From Butyribacter intestini (lineage in GTDB: Bacteria > Bacillota > Clostridia > Lachnospirales > Lachnospiraceae), in contig LLKB01000006.1 of the NCBI GenBank assembly GCA_001414325.1, positions 230,436-294,435 of the forward strand: a stretch of 64,000 bases of DNA. Reading direction: 5' to 3'. This document shows, piece after piece, positions 57,402 to 63,986 of the stretch. Numbering within the stretch: position 1 is the stretch's first letter; each line of letters starts with the position of its first letter. The position numbers were made by a program, and so were the translations under genes. The notes below the pieces were generated by a model that saw only the letters and a program-made list of their open reading frames with translations, was not told where the DNA came from and did not search any database.

Positions 57402-57558
57402 TGTGCTGACCTATTCATATTTAGCTGAATAACTTGCCTGAATTTTCATCTGCTGCGTTGTCATCAATTGCCGTAGCCCGCTACGGCTCATTCTTCCGCC
57501 TTGCAGAATGAAAAATTCATTCTGTGTCATTTAACTAAATAGCAACATGCCAGTACAC
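57401..57558. repeat. 158-bp MITE-like palindromic element
   Basis: The first 30 bp (57401-57430) and the reverse complement of the last 30 bp (57529-57558) agree at about 22 positions, including GTGT, TATTTAG and the ends. Inside are a perfect 7-bp stem GCCGTAG-CCCG-CTACGGC (57470-57487) and a CAGAATGA/TCATTCTG hairpin (57504-57523). The centre is GC-richer than the flanks. No ORF. It begins right at the pdaB stop codon. Confidence 0.65.
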
Positions 57559-57570
57559 TAGAAAATACCC

Positions 57571-57599
57571 TTGCACATAATAGAAGTATGTGCTATCAT
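57571..57599 (+). promoter_or_regulatory. Promoter of the FMN-riboswitch/ribU unit
   Basis: TTGCAC at 57571-57576, a 17-bp spacer and TATCAT at 57594-57599, about 20 bp before the riboswitch. Confidence 0.65.
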
Positions 57600-57617
57600 A
57601 TGAAAGTAAATTAAAGA

Positions 57618-57738
57618 AAATTCTTCAGGGCGGGGTGTGATTCCCCACTGGCGGTATAGTCCGCGAATCGATTATCAATATCGACCGAATCGGTGAAACT
57701 CCGATACCAACAGTATAGTCTGGATGAGAGAAGATTTT
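57618..57738 (+). promoter_or_regulatory. FMN riboswitch (RFN element)
   Basis: The conserved blocks of the RFN aptamer are present in order: TTCAGGGCGGGGTGTGATTC, CCCACTGGCGGTATAGTCC, CGCGAATCG, CGGTGAAACTCCGATACCAA, CAGTATAGTCTGGATGAGAG and AAGAT. A variable helix P5-1 (AATCGATTATCAATATCGACC region) separates them. FMN binding should favour the terminator at 57773 and shut off the riboflavin transporter gene. Confidence 0.96.
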
Positions 57739-57772
57739 GGCTTGTTTTGTTATATTATGATTTGAAATGTCA

Positions 57773-57806
57773 TGCCCTGGGATTATCGTATTTCAGGGCT
57801 TTTTGA
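57773..57806 (+). terminator. Riboswitch-controlled terminator
   Basis: GCCCTGGGA at 57774-57782 pairs with TTTCAGGGC at 57791-57799 (two G-T pairs), followed by TTTTTGATTTT. It sits between the aptamer and ribU, as expected of the expression platform. Confidence 0.8.
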
Positions 57807-57924
57807 TTTTAAAATCAGTATAGTGCAATAGCAGGCACCTCAAAGAATTTTCTGCATAAAGATCAGATAATAATATGGTAAAGTTATTATTTATTTGATC
57901 GTATTAAAGAAAGGAAGAGGAAAC

Positions 57925-58560
57925 ATGGCATCAGCAGGAAAGACATTACAATTTACAAAAGGTTCAAAGAAAACAGGAAACAGAGGAAATATTAAAAAAA
58001 TGACGCTTACGGCTATGCTTGCTGCTATTGCAGTCATTCTTATGTATATGGAGATACCGGTACCGTTTATGCCGGGATTTATAAAACTTGATATATCAGA
58101 TCTCCCGGCATTATTTGGAAGTTTTATATATGGTCCGCTTTGCGGAGTGTTTATATGTCTTGTAAAAAATGTACTTCATTCATTTGCAACTAATACGATG
58201 TTTGTCGGTGAGATTTCAAATTTTATATTAGGCTGTGCATTTGTGATACCGGCAGGTCTTATCTATAAAAAGAAAAGTGACAAAAAAGGAGCAGTGATAG
58301 CTTCGGTTACAGGAACGGTAGCTATGTCGCTTTTAAGCATTGTGTCAAACTATTTCTTCGTATATCCCATTTATTATAATTTTATGCCAAAGGATGTGAT
58401 ACTGAAAGCATATCAGGCAATTTTTCCGGGAGTGCACAGCATTTTACAGGCACTTGTAGTATTCAATGTTCCATTTACTATGTTAAAGGGATTAATAAGT
58501 GTTGTTATTGCGTGGCTGTTATATCTGCCACTGGCACCTATGATGCGTATTGAAGATTAA
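57925..58560 (+). CDS. ribU: Riboflavin ECF transporter substrate-binding component
   Basis: 211 aa from ATG 57925, with AGGAAGAGG upstream. Six-helix S component. KKMTLTAMLAAIAVILMYMEIPVPFMPGFIKLD is replaced here by its key parts: TLTAMLAAIAVI, then FIKLDISDLPALFGSFIYGP near residue 50, typical of RibU. VKNVLHSF and GEISNFILGCAFVIPAG follow. It captures riboflavin and works with the shared EcfA/A'/T energising module encoded elsewhere. The FMN riboswitch upstream confirms the substrate. Confidence 0.94.
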   Translation: MASAGKTLQFTKGSKKTGNRGNIKKMTLTAMLAAIAVILMYMEIPVPFMPGFIKLDISDLPALFGSFIYGPLCGVFICLVKNVLHSFATNTMFVGEISNFILGCAFVIPAGLIYKKKSDKKGAVIASVTGTVAMSLLSIVSNYFFVYPIYYNFMPKDVILKAYQAIFPGVHSILQALVVFNVPFTMLKGLISVVIAWLLYLPLAPMMRIED

Positions 58561-58591
58561 AAACTGCATTATTTAGAAAAATTATTTTTGC

Positions 58592-58648
58592 AATACCGAT
58601 TTTCAAAGATTAGAGTATAGGTCTAATGTTAGAAAATCGGTATTTTTA
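58592..58648 (+). terminator. Terminator after ribU
   Basis: AATACCGATTTTC at 58592-58604 pairs perfectly with GAAAATCGGTATT at 58632-58644. The 27-base interior can form a small inner hairpin. TTTAATG follows. Confidence 0.75.
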
Positions 58649-58652
58649 ATGT

Positions 58653-58715
58653 TATATGAAAATGCTTGTAAAATAGTGTGACACCAGGAGCAAAACGCTG
58701 GTTGTGCTCTTTCTT
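58653..58715. repeat. Dispersed GCTG-loop repeat, copy 4
   Basis: AAAATGCTTGTAAAATAGTGTGACACC head, then AGGAGCAAAACGCTGGTTGTGCTC and TTTCTTA. One base change breaks the stem (GTTGTG for GTTTTG). Again it lies just after a terminator at a gene end. Confidence 0.85.
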
Positions 58716-58775
58716 AGATTATTTTTGGAAATAGCAGAGATTTACGCAGCATAAAAAATACCCCAAAAGGCTCAT

Positions 58776-58804
58776 TTGATTTTTAAAGGTCTAAGTTGTA
58801 TACT
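58776..58804 (+). promoter_or_regulatory. Promoter of the DUF3592 gene
   Basis: TTGATT at 58776-58781, a 17-bp spacer and TATACT at 58799-58804, about 40 bp before the start codon. Confidence 0.6.
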
Positions 58805-58843
58805 GTAAAAAAATATGAAAAATAAAATGAGGATTGGTAAGTT

Positions 58844-59272
58844 ATGGATTTATTAACAGGAATAGTATTGATGGTGGCTTTTTTTGTTGCAGCTATTGTT
58901 CTTATTTATTTGGCGGTAAGGTCTAAGAGAGAACTTGAACGCAAGAGAGTAGATTGTACGGAAGCCGCATCAGGAACAGTTGAAAAAGTAAGAAGGATAA
59001 GTGTAAGTGGTGAAAGTTGTAATTATTATCCGACTTTTGCTTTTTTTGACGGAAATCACATAGTGCAGGAGGAGTCTAAGATAGGTTATGCAAGAGACAT
59101 CTGGAAAAAGGGTGATAAAGTTCAGATAAAATTCAATGCAAATGATCCGTCAGATTTTTTTATAGTGCATGAATCAATACCAACATGGGTGTGGCTTATA
59201 TCAATAGGTATAGGATTTGCGGTCATAAGTGTATTTGGAGCCGTAATATGTTATTTTGCAGCAAAATATTAA
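58844..59272 (+). CDS. DUF3592-like membrane protein
   Basis: 142 aa. An N-terminal helix (residues ~5-27) is followed by an outer or cytoplasmic beta domain (ASGTVEKVRRISVSGES, YYPTFAFFDGNH, WKKGDKVQIKFNANDPSDFF). A C-terminal helix follows near 115-138 (TWVWLISIGIGFAVISVFGAV). This topology and the 'Y-P-F-V-x-G-D-V-I-Y-P-P' like pattern fit DUF3592. No known function. It lies inside the invertible segment. Confidence 0.7.
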   Translation: MDLLTGIVLMVAFFVAAIVLIYLAVRSKRELERKRVDCTEAASGTVEKVRRISVSGESCNYYPTFAFFDGNHIVQEESKIGYARDIWKKGDKVQIKFNANDPSDFFIVHESIPTWVWLISIGIGFAVISVFGAVICYFAAKY

Positions 59273-59289
59273 ACAAAGAAGCAATATTA

Positions 59290-59431
59290 ATGAGAGAGAA
59301 AAAAAACGGTTAAGTTCATTCTTGGATTTATATTGATGGCGGTAGTTTTGACAGCGTGTGGAAGTACAAAGCAAAGCAGACGGGTTCATCGTTTATGCAA
59401 GATTTTTCACACTATGCAAAAAAGTGCATAG
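59290..59431 (+). pseudogene. Frameshifted lipoprotein N-terminal remnant
   Basis: ATG 59290 begins MREKK and then hits a run of eight A residues. In the frame that one fewer A would give, the sequence reads KFILGFILMAVVLTACGS, a textbook lipoprotein signal with lipobox LTAC, followed by about 25 unremarkable codons to a stop at 59431. As written the ATG frame stops at once (NG-stop). It is either a decayed lipoprotein start or a slippery-run phase-variable one. Confidence 0.5.
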
Positions 59432-59445
59432 AAATGAGGGTTATT

Positions 59446-59874
59446 ATGAAAGATGATAAAAAAATTGATGAAAGTCTTTTAGGAAATGAAAAAATCGAGG
59501 AGGCAATAAAGCTACTTCAGGGAGAGTGCACACAGGAAATGCTGGCACATACCCTTACAGTCATAAGAAAACAGATGAGAAAAGGCGGGCAGTTTATAAT
59601 TGCGGTAGAGCCGTATATATCATCTGAAAAAATAAATATCGGTGTGGTACAGTCTCCAGACGGATTAAAGTGGTGGAGTGCGTTCACAAGCTTTGATGAA
59701 GAGCTTAAAGGCGGTAATGAAGTTAAATCTACATTTTTAACAGATATAGAACAGCTTTTTAAATCGGCAATTGAAGTTGGTGAAATATCAGGAATTATAT
59801 TAAACCCATGGAATCGTACAATAATGCTTGATAAAAAACTTATCAGTATAATTCTTGGAAATGAAAACAGCTAA
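59446..59874 (+). CDS. SseB N-terminal-domain-like protein
   Basis: 142 aa from ATG 59446, with GAGGG upstream; the frame is open from 59356 but that part overlaps the lipoprotein remnant. GGQFIIAVEPY, WWSAFTSFDEELKGGNEVKS near residue 80 and ISGIILNPWNRTIMLDKKLI near the end match the SseB N-terminal domain common in Firmicute and actinobacterial cytosolic proteins. Function in these bacteria is unknown. No membrane segment. Confidence 0.72.
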   Translation: MKDDKKIDESLLGNEKIEEAIKLLQGECTQEMLAHTLTVIRKQMRKGGQFIIAVEPYISSEKINIGVVQSPDGLKWWSAFTSFDEELKGGNEVKSTFLTDIEQLFKSAIEVGEISGIILNPWNRTIMLDKKLISIILGNENS

Positions 59875-59995
59875 GTTTACCGCATATGTGTGGATGCAGA
59901 TAGAAACTTAGCTTTGTAATAGTTGTTATTAAAATTATACACACTTTTTTATCTGTTGTCATCAAAGTCATATCAGCTTTATTAATTGAAAGTTT

Positions 59996-61627
59996 TTAAC
60001 TGTCGTTATCAAAGTTATATATGATTTTTAAACTATTATTTTTATAAATGTATATACAGGATACCATCTGAGTGACGACTATTCTGTCAGGTATGGTTAT
60101 CCTGTTTTTCTTTATGATTTCATATATTATATCCGGAAGTGACTTAGGATATATTTGTTTGTCTGTTTTGCGATTGCACGGTTGTGGAGTATTAGAGTCG
60201 ACGGAATGAATTTTACAGGGAGCAGACAGTTTAGGATAAGCATTATGAGGAGTAAGATACTCTTGCAGCTTATAAATCTGCTCGTTACATCGGCTGACAA
60301 AAGTTTCAAATTCATCGTGCGTTATAAGGTTTTCGTTTAGATTTTCTAAAAATTGCATTTTTTTGTGATTGAGTTGTCTGAGCCTGTTTAAGATATAGTT
60401 ATTGTTTTCGGAATTATCAGATGTTTTTATGGCATAAGCAGGTTCATTTTTTAATAATTGTTTAAAGTTTTCAGTGTTCTTTAATATATTGTTAAAATCA
60501 TCTGATATTATATTTAAAATTGTTGATTCACTTATTTTGTGAGAACTACACTTATCAGTACCATATCTGTTGTAGCTCCCGCATACAAAAAATATTTTAT
60601 CTTTATTTTTTATCTTGACCATGGCACGCCCGCAGTCACCGCATTTTAACAGACCAGCAAGGATATGTGTATGTGAAGAAGTTTTCATTTGTCTTACATT
60701 ATTTGAAAGCATACTCTGAACAATATCAAATGTCTTTTTATCAATTATCGCTTCGTGTGTATCAGGTACTATTATCCATTTTTCGTGTGGAAGTGGTGAA
60801 GCTGACTTACTGCACATCATACGGAAAGATTTGTTCTGAACCATACAGCCAGTGTATATTTCGTTTTTTAAGATACTTCTTATGCTGCTGTATGTCCAGT
60901 AGGTAGTGGAAGTTAATCTGTTTGAATTTTTATAATTAAGTCCCTGCATTTTTTTATATTCGGAAGGGCAGGGGATATTGTCTGAATTAAGGATTTTAGC
61001 TATTGTATTTTGACCTTTTCCGGAAAGATACATGGAAAAGATTTTTTTTACGATATCGGCAGCAACAGGATCGATAATAAGTTTATTGTGGTCGGTTAGG
61101 GATTTTTTGTATCCATAACACGCAAATGCACCGATAAAATGTCCTGCCTTTTGTTTAGCTCTGAAGGTTGAACGGACTTTGCTGCTTATATCACGCGGAT
61201 AAAAACCATTGAATAGATTTTTTATATCTATTATCATGTCATTTGATGTGTCAATATCAAAAAAATTTTTATCTATATTGTCATCAATGGCAATAAATCT
61301 TATTTTATGTGCTGGAAAGTAATCGTGTATAAAATAGCTTGTTTTAGGACTATTTCGTCCGAGTCTCGATAAGTCTTTAACAAGTATTCCTTTGATTAGA
61401 CCATGTTCTATATCGTATAAAAGTTTTTTGAAACCGGGTCTGTCAAAAGTGGTTCCACTAAAACCATCATCGATATAAAACTTTTGAATTGGGTTATTAT
61501 CGAGTTTTTTTATATATTCAGTAAGTTTTAGTTTTTGATTTGAGACGCTGAGACTTTCGGCTTTGTCGCCGTCCTCATGGCTGAGCCGTATATATAGTGC
61601 CCAGCAGCAGTTTGCATTATCTGGCAT
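59996..61627 (-). CDS. Large serine recombinase (SpoIVCA/TnpX-like)
   Basis: 543 aa from ATG 61627, with AGGAG about 8 bases upstream. The resolvase catalytic domain has WALYIRLSHEDGD with the nucleophilic Ser at residue 16, DDGFSGTTFDRPGF near 55 and KDLSRLGRN near 88. The recombinase domain follows from about 160 (ACYGYKKS, NTIAKILNSDNIPCPSEYK). Then a zinc ribbon (LLKCGDCGRAMVKI, CGSYNRYGTDKCSSH) near 330-375 and a C-terminal coiled coil. All catalytic features are intact. It lies inside the segment it is proposed to invert, downstream of the pdaB N-terminal half and the 61-aa ORF. Confidence 0.93.
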   Translation of the reverse strand: MPDNANCCWALYIRLSHEDGDKAESLSVSNQKLKLTEYIKKLDNNPIQKFYIDDGFSGTTFDRPGFKKLLYDIEHGLIKGILVKDLSRLGRNSPKTSYFIHDYFPAHKIRFIAIDDNIDKNFFDIDTSNDMIIDIKNLFNGFYPRDISSKVRSTFRAKQKAGHFIGAFACYGYKKSLTDHNKLIIDPVAADIVKKIFSMYLSGKGQNTIAKILNSDNIPCPSEYKKMQGLNYKNSNRLTSTTYWTYSSIRSILKNEIYTGCMVQNKSFRMMCSKSASPLPHEKWIIVPDTHEAIIDKKTFDIVQSMLSNNVRQMKTSSHTHILAGLLKCGDCGRAMVKIKNKDKIFFVCGSYNRYGTDKCSSHKISESTILNIISDDFNNILKNTENFKQLLKNEPAYAIKTSDNSENNNYILNRLRQLNHKKMQFLENLNENLITHDEFETFVSRCNEQIYKLQEYLTPHNAYPKLSAPCKIHSVDSNTPQPCNRKTDKQIYPKSLPDIIYEIIKKNRITIPDRIVVTQMVSCIYIYKNNSLKIIYNFDNDS

Positions 61628-61772
61628 TGTGTTCACTCCTGTCTAATTGTTTTGATTTTGTGTAATTGTGAAAATAATGATATATTGTGGTGTGCTAATT
61701 GTTCAAATATAATAATTTAATAGCAGATTATAATAGTTTTGCAAATGCTTAAATAAGTACACGGTCAGTGGT

Positions 61773-61958
61773 TCATTTTTTAGGGATAAAATATGTATTT
61801 CTGCTACAGATTTCAGCATTGGGGATTTTGTCTAATGAAAGTTTACAATCTCTATAAGATTCAAGTTCGAAATGTATTATTTTTTTTAACAGGTTTTCTG
61901 ATGAATAAAGTCCTTTGTATTCACGAATAACAATGAGCTTATCATTTTCAATTTTCAT
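61773..61958 (-). CDS. 61-aa protein upstream of the recombinase
   Basis: Start ATG 61958 with GAAGGAG upstream, overlapping by 11 bases the out-of-catalytic-frame end of the pdaB N-terminal ORF, so translation may be coupled. The protein is basic, with a central helix (NLLKKIIHFELESYRD) and three cysteines or so; no known domain. Size, position and partnership make it a candidate recombination directionality factor or recombinase regulator. That is inference. Confidence 0.6.
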   Translation of the reverse strand: MKIENDKLIVIREYKGLYSSENLLKKIIHFELESYRDCKLSLDKIPNAEICSRNTYFIPKK

Positions 61959-62250
61959 AAATCTGCTCCTTCATCAATATAATATTCCCCCATGCAGCAT
62001 CAAATGAGAGTGCTATTTTGGGTTTGTCGGTATCTACACAGTAGATAGGAAGCTTCTTTTTTGAAATTGTCGATGACATGGCTTGTCTTGATGTGCTTTT
62101 TTGTGTGCCTGACATTACAAATGCTATGGCAATGCTGGCAATACATACTGTTGACAGAATATATATGCCTGTTTTAATAAAGCAATATAGTGAGGATGTG
62201 TTTTGAGTGTCAGATGAATTTTTTTCGATAAAAAACATTTTTAGATTCAA
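61948..62250 (-). CDS. pdaB: N-terminal part of split PdaB-like polysaccharide deacetylase
   Basis: 100 codons from TTG 62250, with AGGAGG about 5 bases upstream. Residues 27-46 form the membrane anchor (TGIYILSTVCIASIAIAFVM). LPIYCVDTDKPKIALSFDAAWGN at residues 67-89 is cited here by its parts: LPIYCVDTDKPKIAL, then the NodB motif 1 SFDAAWGN with catalytic Asp. After codon 89 (61984) the frame leaves the family and adds 11 unrelated residues. Together with the half at 56790-57401 it would make a normal PdaB-sized protein. The gene is divergent from upp. Confidence 0.85.
   Translation of the reverse strand: MNLKMFFIEKNSSDTQNTSSLYCFIKTGIYILSTVCIASIAIAFVMSGTQKSTSRQAMSSTISKKKLPIYCVDTDKPKIALSFDAAWGNIILMKEQIYEN
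61984..61992 (-). repeat. Right recombination core TGGGGGAAT (inverted)
   Basis: On the minus strand TGGGGGAAT follows TTTGATGCTGCA, which is pdaB sequence. It is then followed by ATTATATTGATGAAGG, which is the leader of the 61-aa ORF. Inverted partner of 56781-56789. Confidence 0.8.
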
Positions 62251-62315
62251 AACGGCCTCCTGAAGAATTGTTTTTTATATTTGTATGAATTTAATAAAAT
62301 AATATGCGTTATTTG

Positions 62316-62344
62316 TTTACGGAACGCTTAAATGATGTTAAAAT
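62316..62344 (+). promoter_or_regulatory. Promoter of upp
   Basis: TTTACG at 62316-62321, a 17-bp spacer and TAAAAT at 62339-62344, about 35 bp before the start codon. Confidence 0.6.
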
Positions 62345-62384
62345 AGCATAAAAAGTAATATATAATTATTAAAATGAGGTAAGT

Positions 62385-63014
62385 ATGGAAAATGTAAAGA
62401 TTTTAGAACATCCTTTATTACAGCATAAAATTTCGAGATTAAGGGATGAAACAACGGGAACAAACGAATTTAGAGCGTTAGTGGAGGAAATAGCGATGCT
62501 TATGGGTTACGAAGCACTCAATGACCTTCCGACAGAGAATGTTGAAGTAAAGACACCGATAGAAACCTGTAAAACGCCAATGCTTTCAGGTAGAAAGCTT
62601 GCAGTAGTTCCTATATTACGTGCAGGACTTGGAATGGTCGGGGGTATAACAGCATTAGTGCCAACAGCAAAAATAGGTCATATAGGTCTGTGCAGAAATG
62701 AAGAAACACATCAGCCGGAAGAATATTATTGCAAACTTCCTGATACTATAGGAGAAAGACAGGTAGTAGTGGTGGACCCTATGCTTGCAACAGGCGGTTC
62801 GGCAATAGCAGCCATTAATTTCATAAAAAAACATGGTGGTAAAAACATAAAGTTTTTATGTATTATAGCAGCTCCGGAGGGAGTAAGAGTATTGCATAGG
62901 TCACATCCTGATGTGCAGATATATGTTGGACACCTTGACAGAGAGCTTAACGAAGATGCATATATATGTCCTGGACTAGGTGATGCAGGTGATAGGATTT
63001 TTGGCACCAGGTAA
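62385..63014 (+). CDS. upp: Uracil phosphoribosyltransferase
   Basis: 209 aa, the usual length. [17 protein letters not shown] at the N-terminus, [12 protein letters not shown] near residue 79, and the PRPP-binding loop [18 protein letters not shown] near 127 are intact. The C-terminal [16 protein letters not shown] binds uracil. It salvages uracil to UMP. A palindromic repeat begins within 10 bp of the end of the gene and may form the transcript end. Confidence 0.97.
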   Translation: MENVKILEHPLLQHKISRLRDETTGTNEFRALVEEIAMLMGYEALNDLPTENVEVKTPIETCKTPMLSGRKLAVVPILRAGLGMVGGITALVPTAKIGHIGLCRNEETHQPEEYYCKLPDTIGERQVVVVDPMLATGGSAIAAINFIKKHGGKNIKFLCIIAAPEGVRVLHRSHPDVQIYVGHLDRELNEDAYICPGLGDAGDRIFGTR

Positions 63015-63180
63015 CAGTTCAGCCATAAAAAGATAATCAGAAATACATGAGCAACTCATTGTATTGCTGATTATCTTTTTATTATATAATAGCCATTCAT
63101 TTATGAAATGAGGTAAACGAAAGCTGCATTGCAGCGGCTGACAGCTTACGAATGTAAGAGATGGAAAACTGAATTGTTAC
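63011..63180. repeat. Nested palindromic repeat, copy 2, interrupted
   Basis: GTAACAGTTC (63011-63020), CATAAAAAGATA (63024-63035) and TATCTTTTTAT (63072-63082) match copy 1 at 40067. The closing arm appears as ACTGAATTGTTAC at 63168-63180, displaced by about 85 bp of extra DNA with its own small hairpins (GCTGCATTGCAGC). The first bases overlap the upp stop codon. Confidence 0.7.
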
Positions 63181-63238
63181 GATATTTTTTTGCAAAGTGA
63201 AAAAGAAAAAGGTGATTGTAAAAAAATAAGAATAATCC

Positions 63239-63267
63239 TTGACATTGATATCTCAGTGTGATAGTAT
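63239..63267 (+). promoter_or_regulatory. rRNA promoter P1
   Basis: TTGACA at 63239-63244, a 17-bp spacer and TAGTAT at 63262-63267. The initial transcript contains CGCTGTCGCACAA, which can pair with TTGTGCAATAGCG about 20 bases later. Confidence 0.75.
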
Positions 63268-63391
63268 AGTTTTCGCTGTCGCACAAAGACGGCTGGAAAG
63301 TGAGAGCTTGTGCAATAGCGAAGATTTAGTATATAGCATATTTGGTTGGAACAATTCAAAAGAATTTAATTTTCATAATGAAAAAAAGTTC

Positions 63392-63420
63392 TTGACATGG
63401 TGCTGAATATGTGATAAGAT
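63392..63420 (+). promoter_or_regulatory. rRNA promoter P2
   Basis: TTGACA at 63392-63397, a 17-bp spacer and TAAGAT at 63415-63420. It is preceded by an A-rich UP-like tract GAAAAAAAGTTC. The transcript start region holds a GTTGCG/CGCAAC hairpin. Confidence 0.8.
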
Positions 63421-63507
63421 TTTATCTGTTGTTGCGATTGAGAGATTGCGCAACGAAAAGTAATTTGGTTTCGTTTGAAAATGATGAAATTAAATGAAAA
63501 AAAGTTC

Positions 63508-63536
63508 TTGACAATATCCAAAAGATGTTGTAAAAT
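63508..63536 (+). promoter_or_regulatory. rRNA promoter P3
   Basis: TTGACA at 63508-63513, a 17-bp spacer and TAAAAT at 63531-63536, with the same GAAAAAAAGTTC tract as P2. TCGC/GCGA hairpin just after the start. Confidence 0.8.
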
Positions 63537-63674
63537 ACATATCGCTGTCGCAAAAAGCGATAAGAAACAAAATGTGAAAGCAAAGAGTTTCTTATTGGTG
63601 CGAAAGCAGGAAATCAAAAAGATTTCCAAGGTTTTATTTTTTGAAAGACTTCAAAAAATAAAATAAAAAAGTTC

Positions 63675-63703
63675 TTGACAAGCTAAAGCAAAAGTGATAA
63701 GAT
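63675..63703 (+). promoter_or_regulatory. rRNA promoter P4
   Basis: TTGACA at 63675-63680, a 17-bp spacer and TAAGAT at 63698-63703, again preceded by AAAAAAGTTC. TTGCTG/CAGCAA hairpin follows. Confidence 0.8.
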
Positions 63704-63986
63704 ATATATTGCTGACGCAAACAGCAAGTCGGTTACACTGATAAAGAAATGTCAGTGTAAAAAAGGTCTGATAAAGACCTGGAACCTTGATAATTGAACA
63801 GTAAAACAACCCTGAAAATTCTAAAATAAATTTTCAAAGTTCTTATCTAACACATGCAGATAAGAACACGCAAGGTAAATCGGATTTCTTAATGAAATTC
63901 AGACGCGAAGTTGTAAAACAACTTCTAATGACAAAGTTAATTAAAATTTTGTCTATGCCAAGTTTTACTTGGACAGGTCAAAACTT
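63704..63986 (+). other. 16S rRNA leader
   Basis: Transcribed spacer between P4 and 16S. It includes the stretch GAACCTTGATAATTGAACAG, typical of Lachnospiraceae rRNA leaders. It also has a perfect 10-bp hairpin (GTTCTTATCT at 63839-63848 with AGATAAGAAC at 63858-63867) and sequences likely to pair with the 16S 3' flank for RNase III processing. No ORF here. Confidence 0.7.

Larger units (their letters stand above)
56781..61992. other. Putative invertible segment splitting a pdaB-like gene
   Basis: The 5.2-kb stretch is bounded by inverted copies of TGGGGGAAT. Its left end begins with the 3' part of a PdaB-like deacetylase (plus strand). Its right end abuts the 5' part (minus strand). Conceptual inversion joins codon 89 to codon 90 in frame, giving a 292-aa protein with an intact first NodB motif. 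The segment carries a serine recombinase, a 61-aa ORF, the FMN-riboswitch/ribU unit and other genes. A simple insertion would leave both halves on the same strand; they are on opposite strands, so inversion is the simplest explanation. Confidence 0.8.

Noticed and set aside
56781..61992. Simple insertion of a skin-like element into pdaB
   Set aside because: An insertion leaves both gene halves on the same strand. Here they are on opposite strands, so an inversion is needed.
63366..63666. Open frames of 60-90 codons in the rRNA upstream region
   Set aside because: They overlap four clear promoters, lack ribosome binding sites and have no protein-like character.
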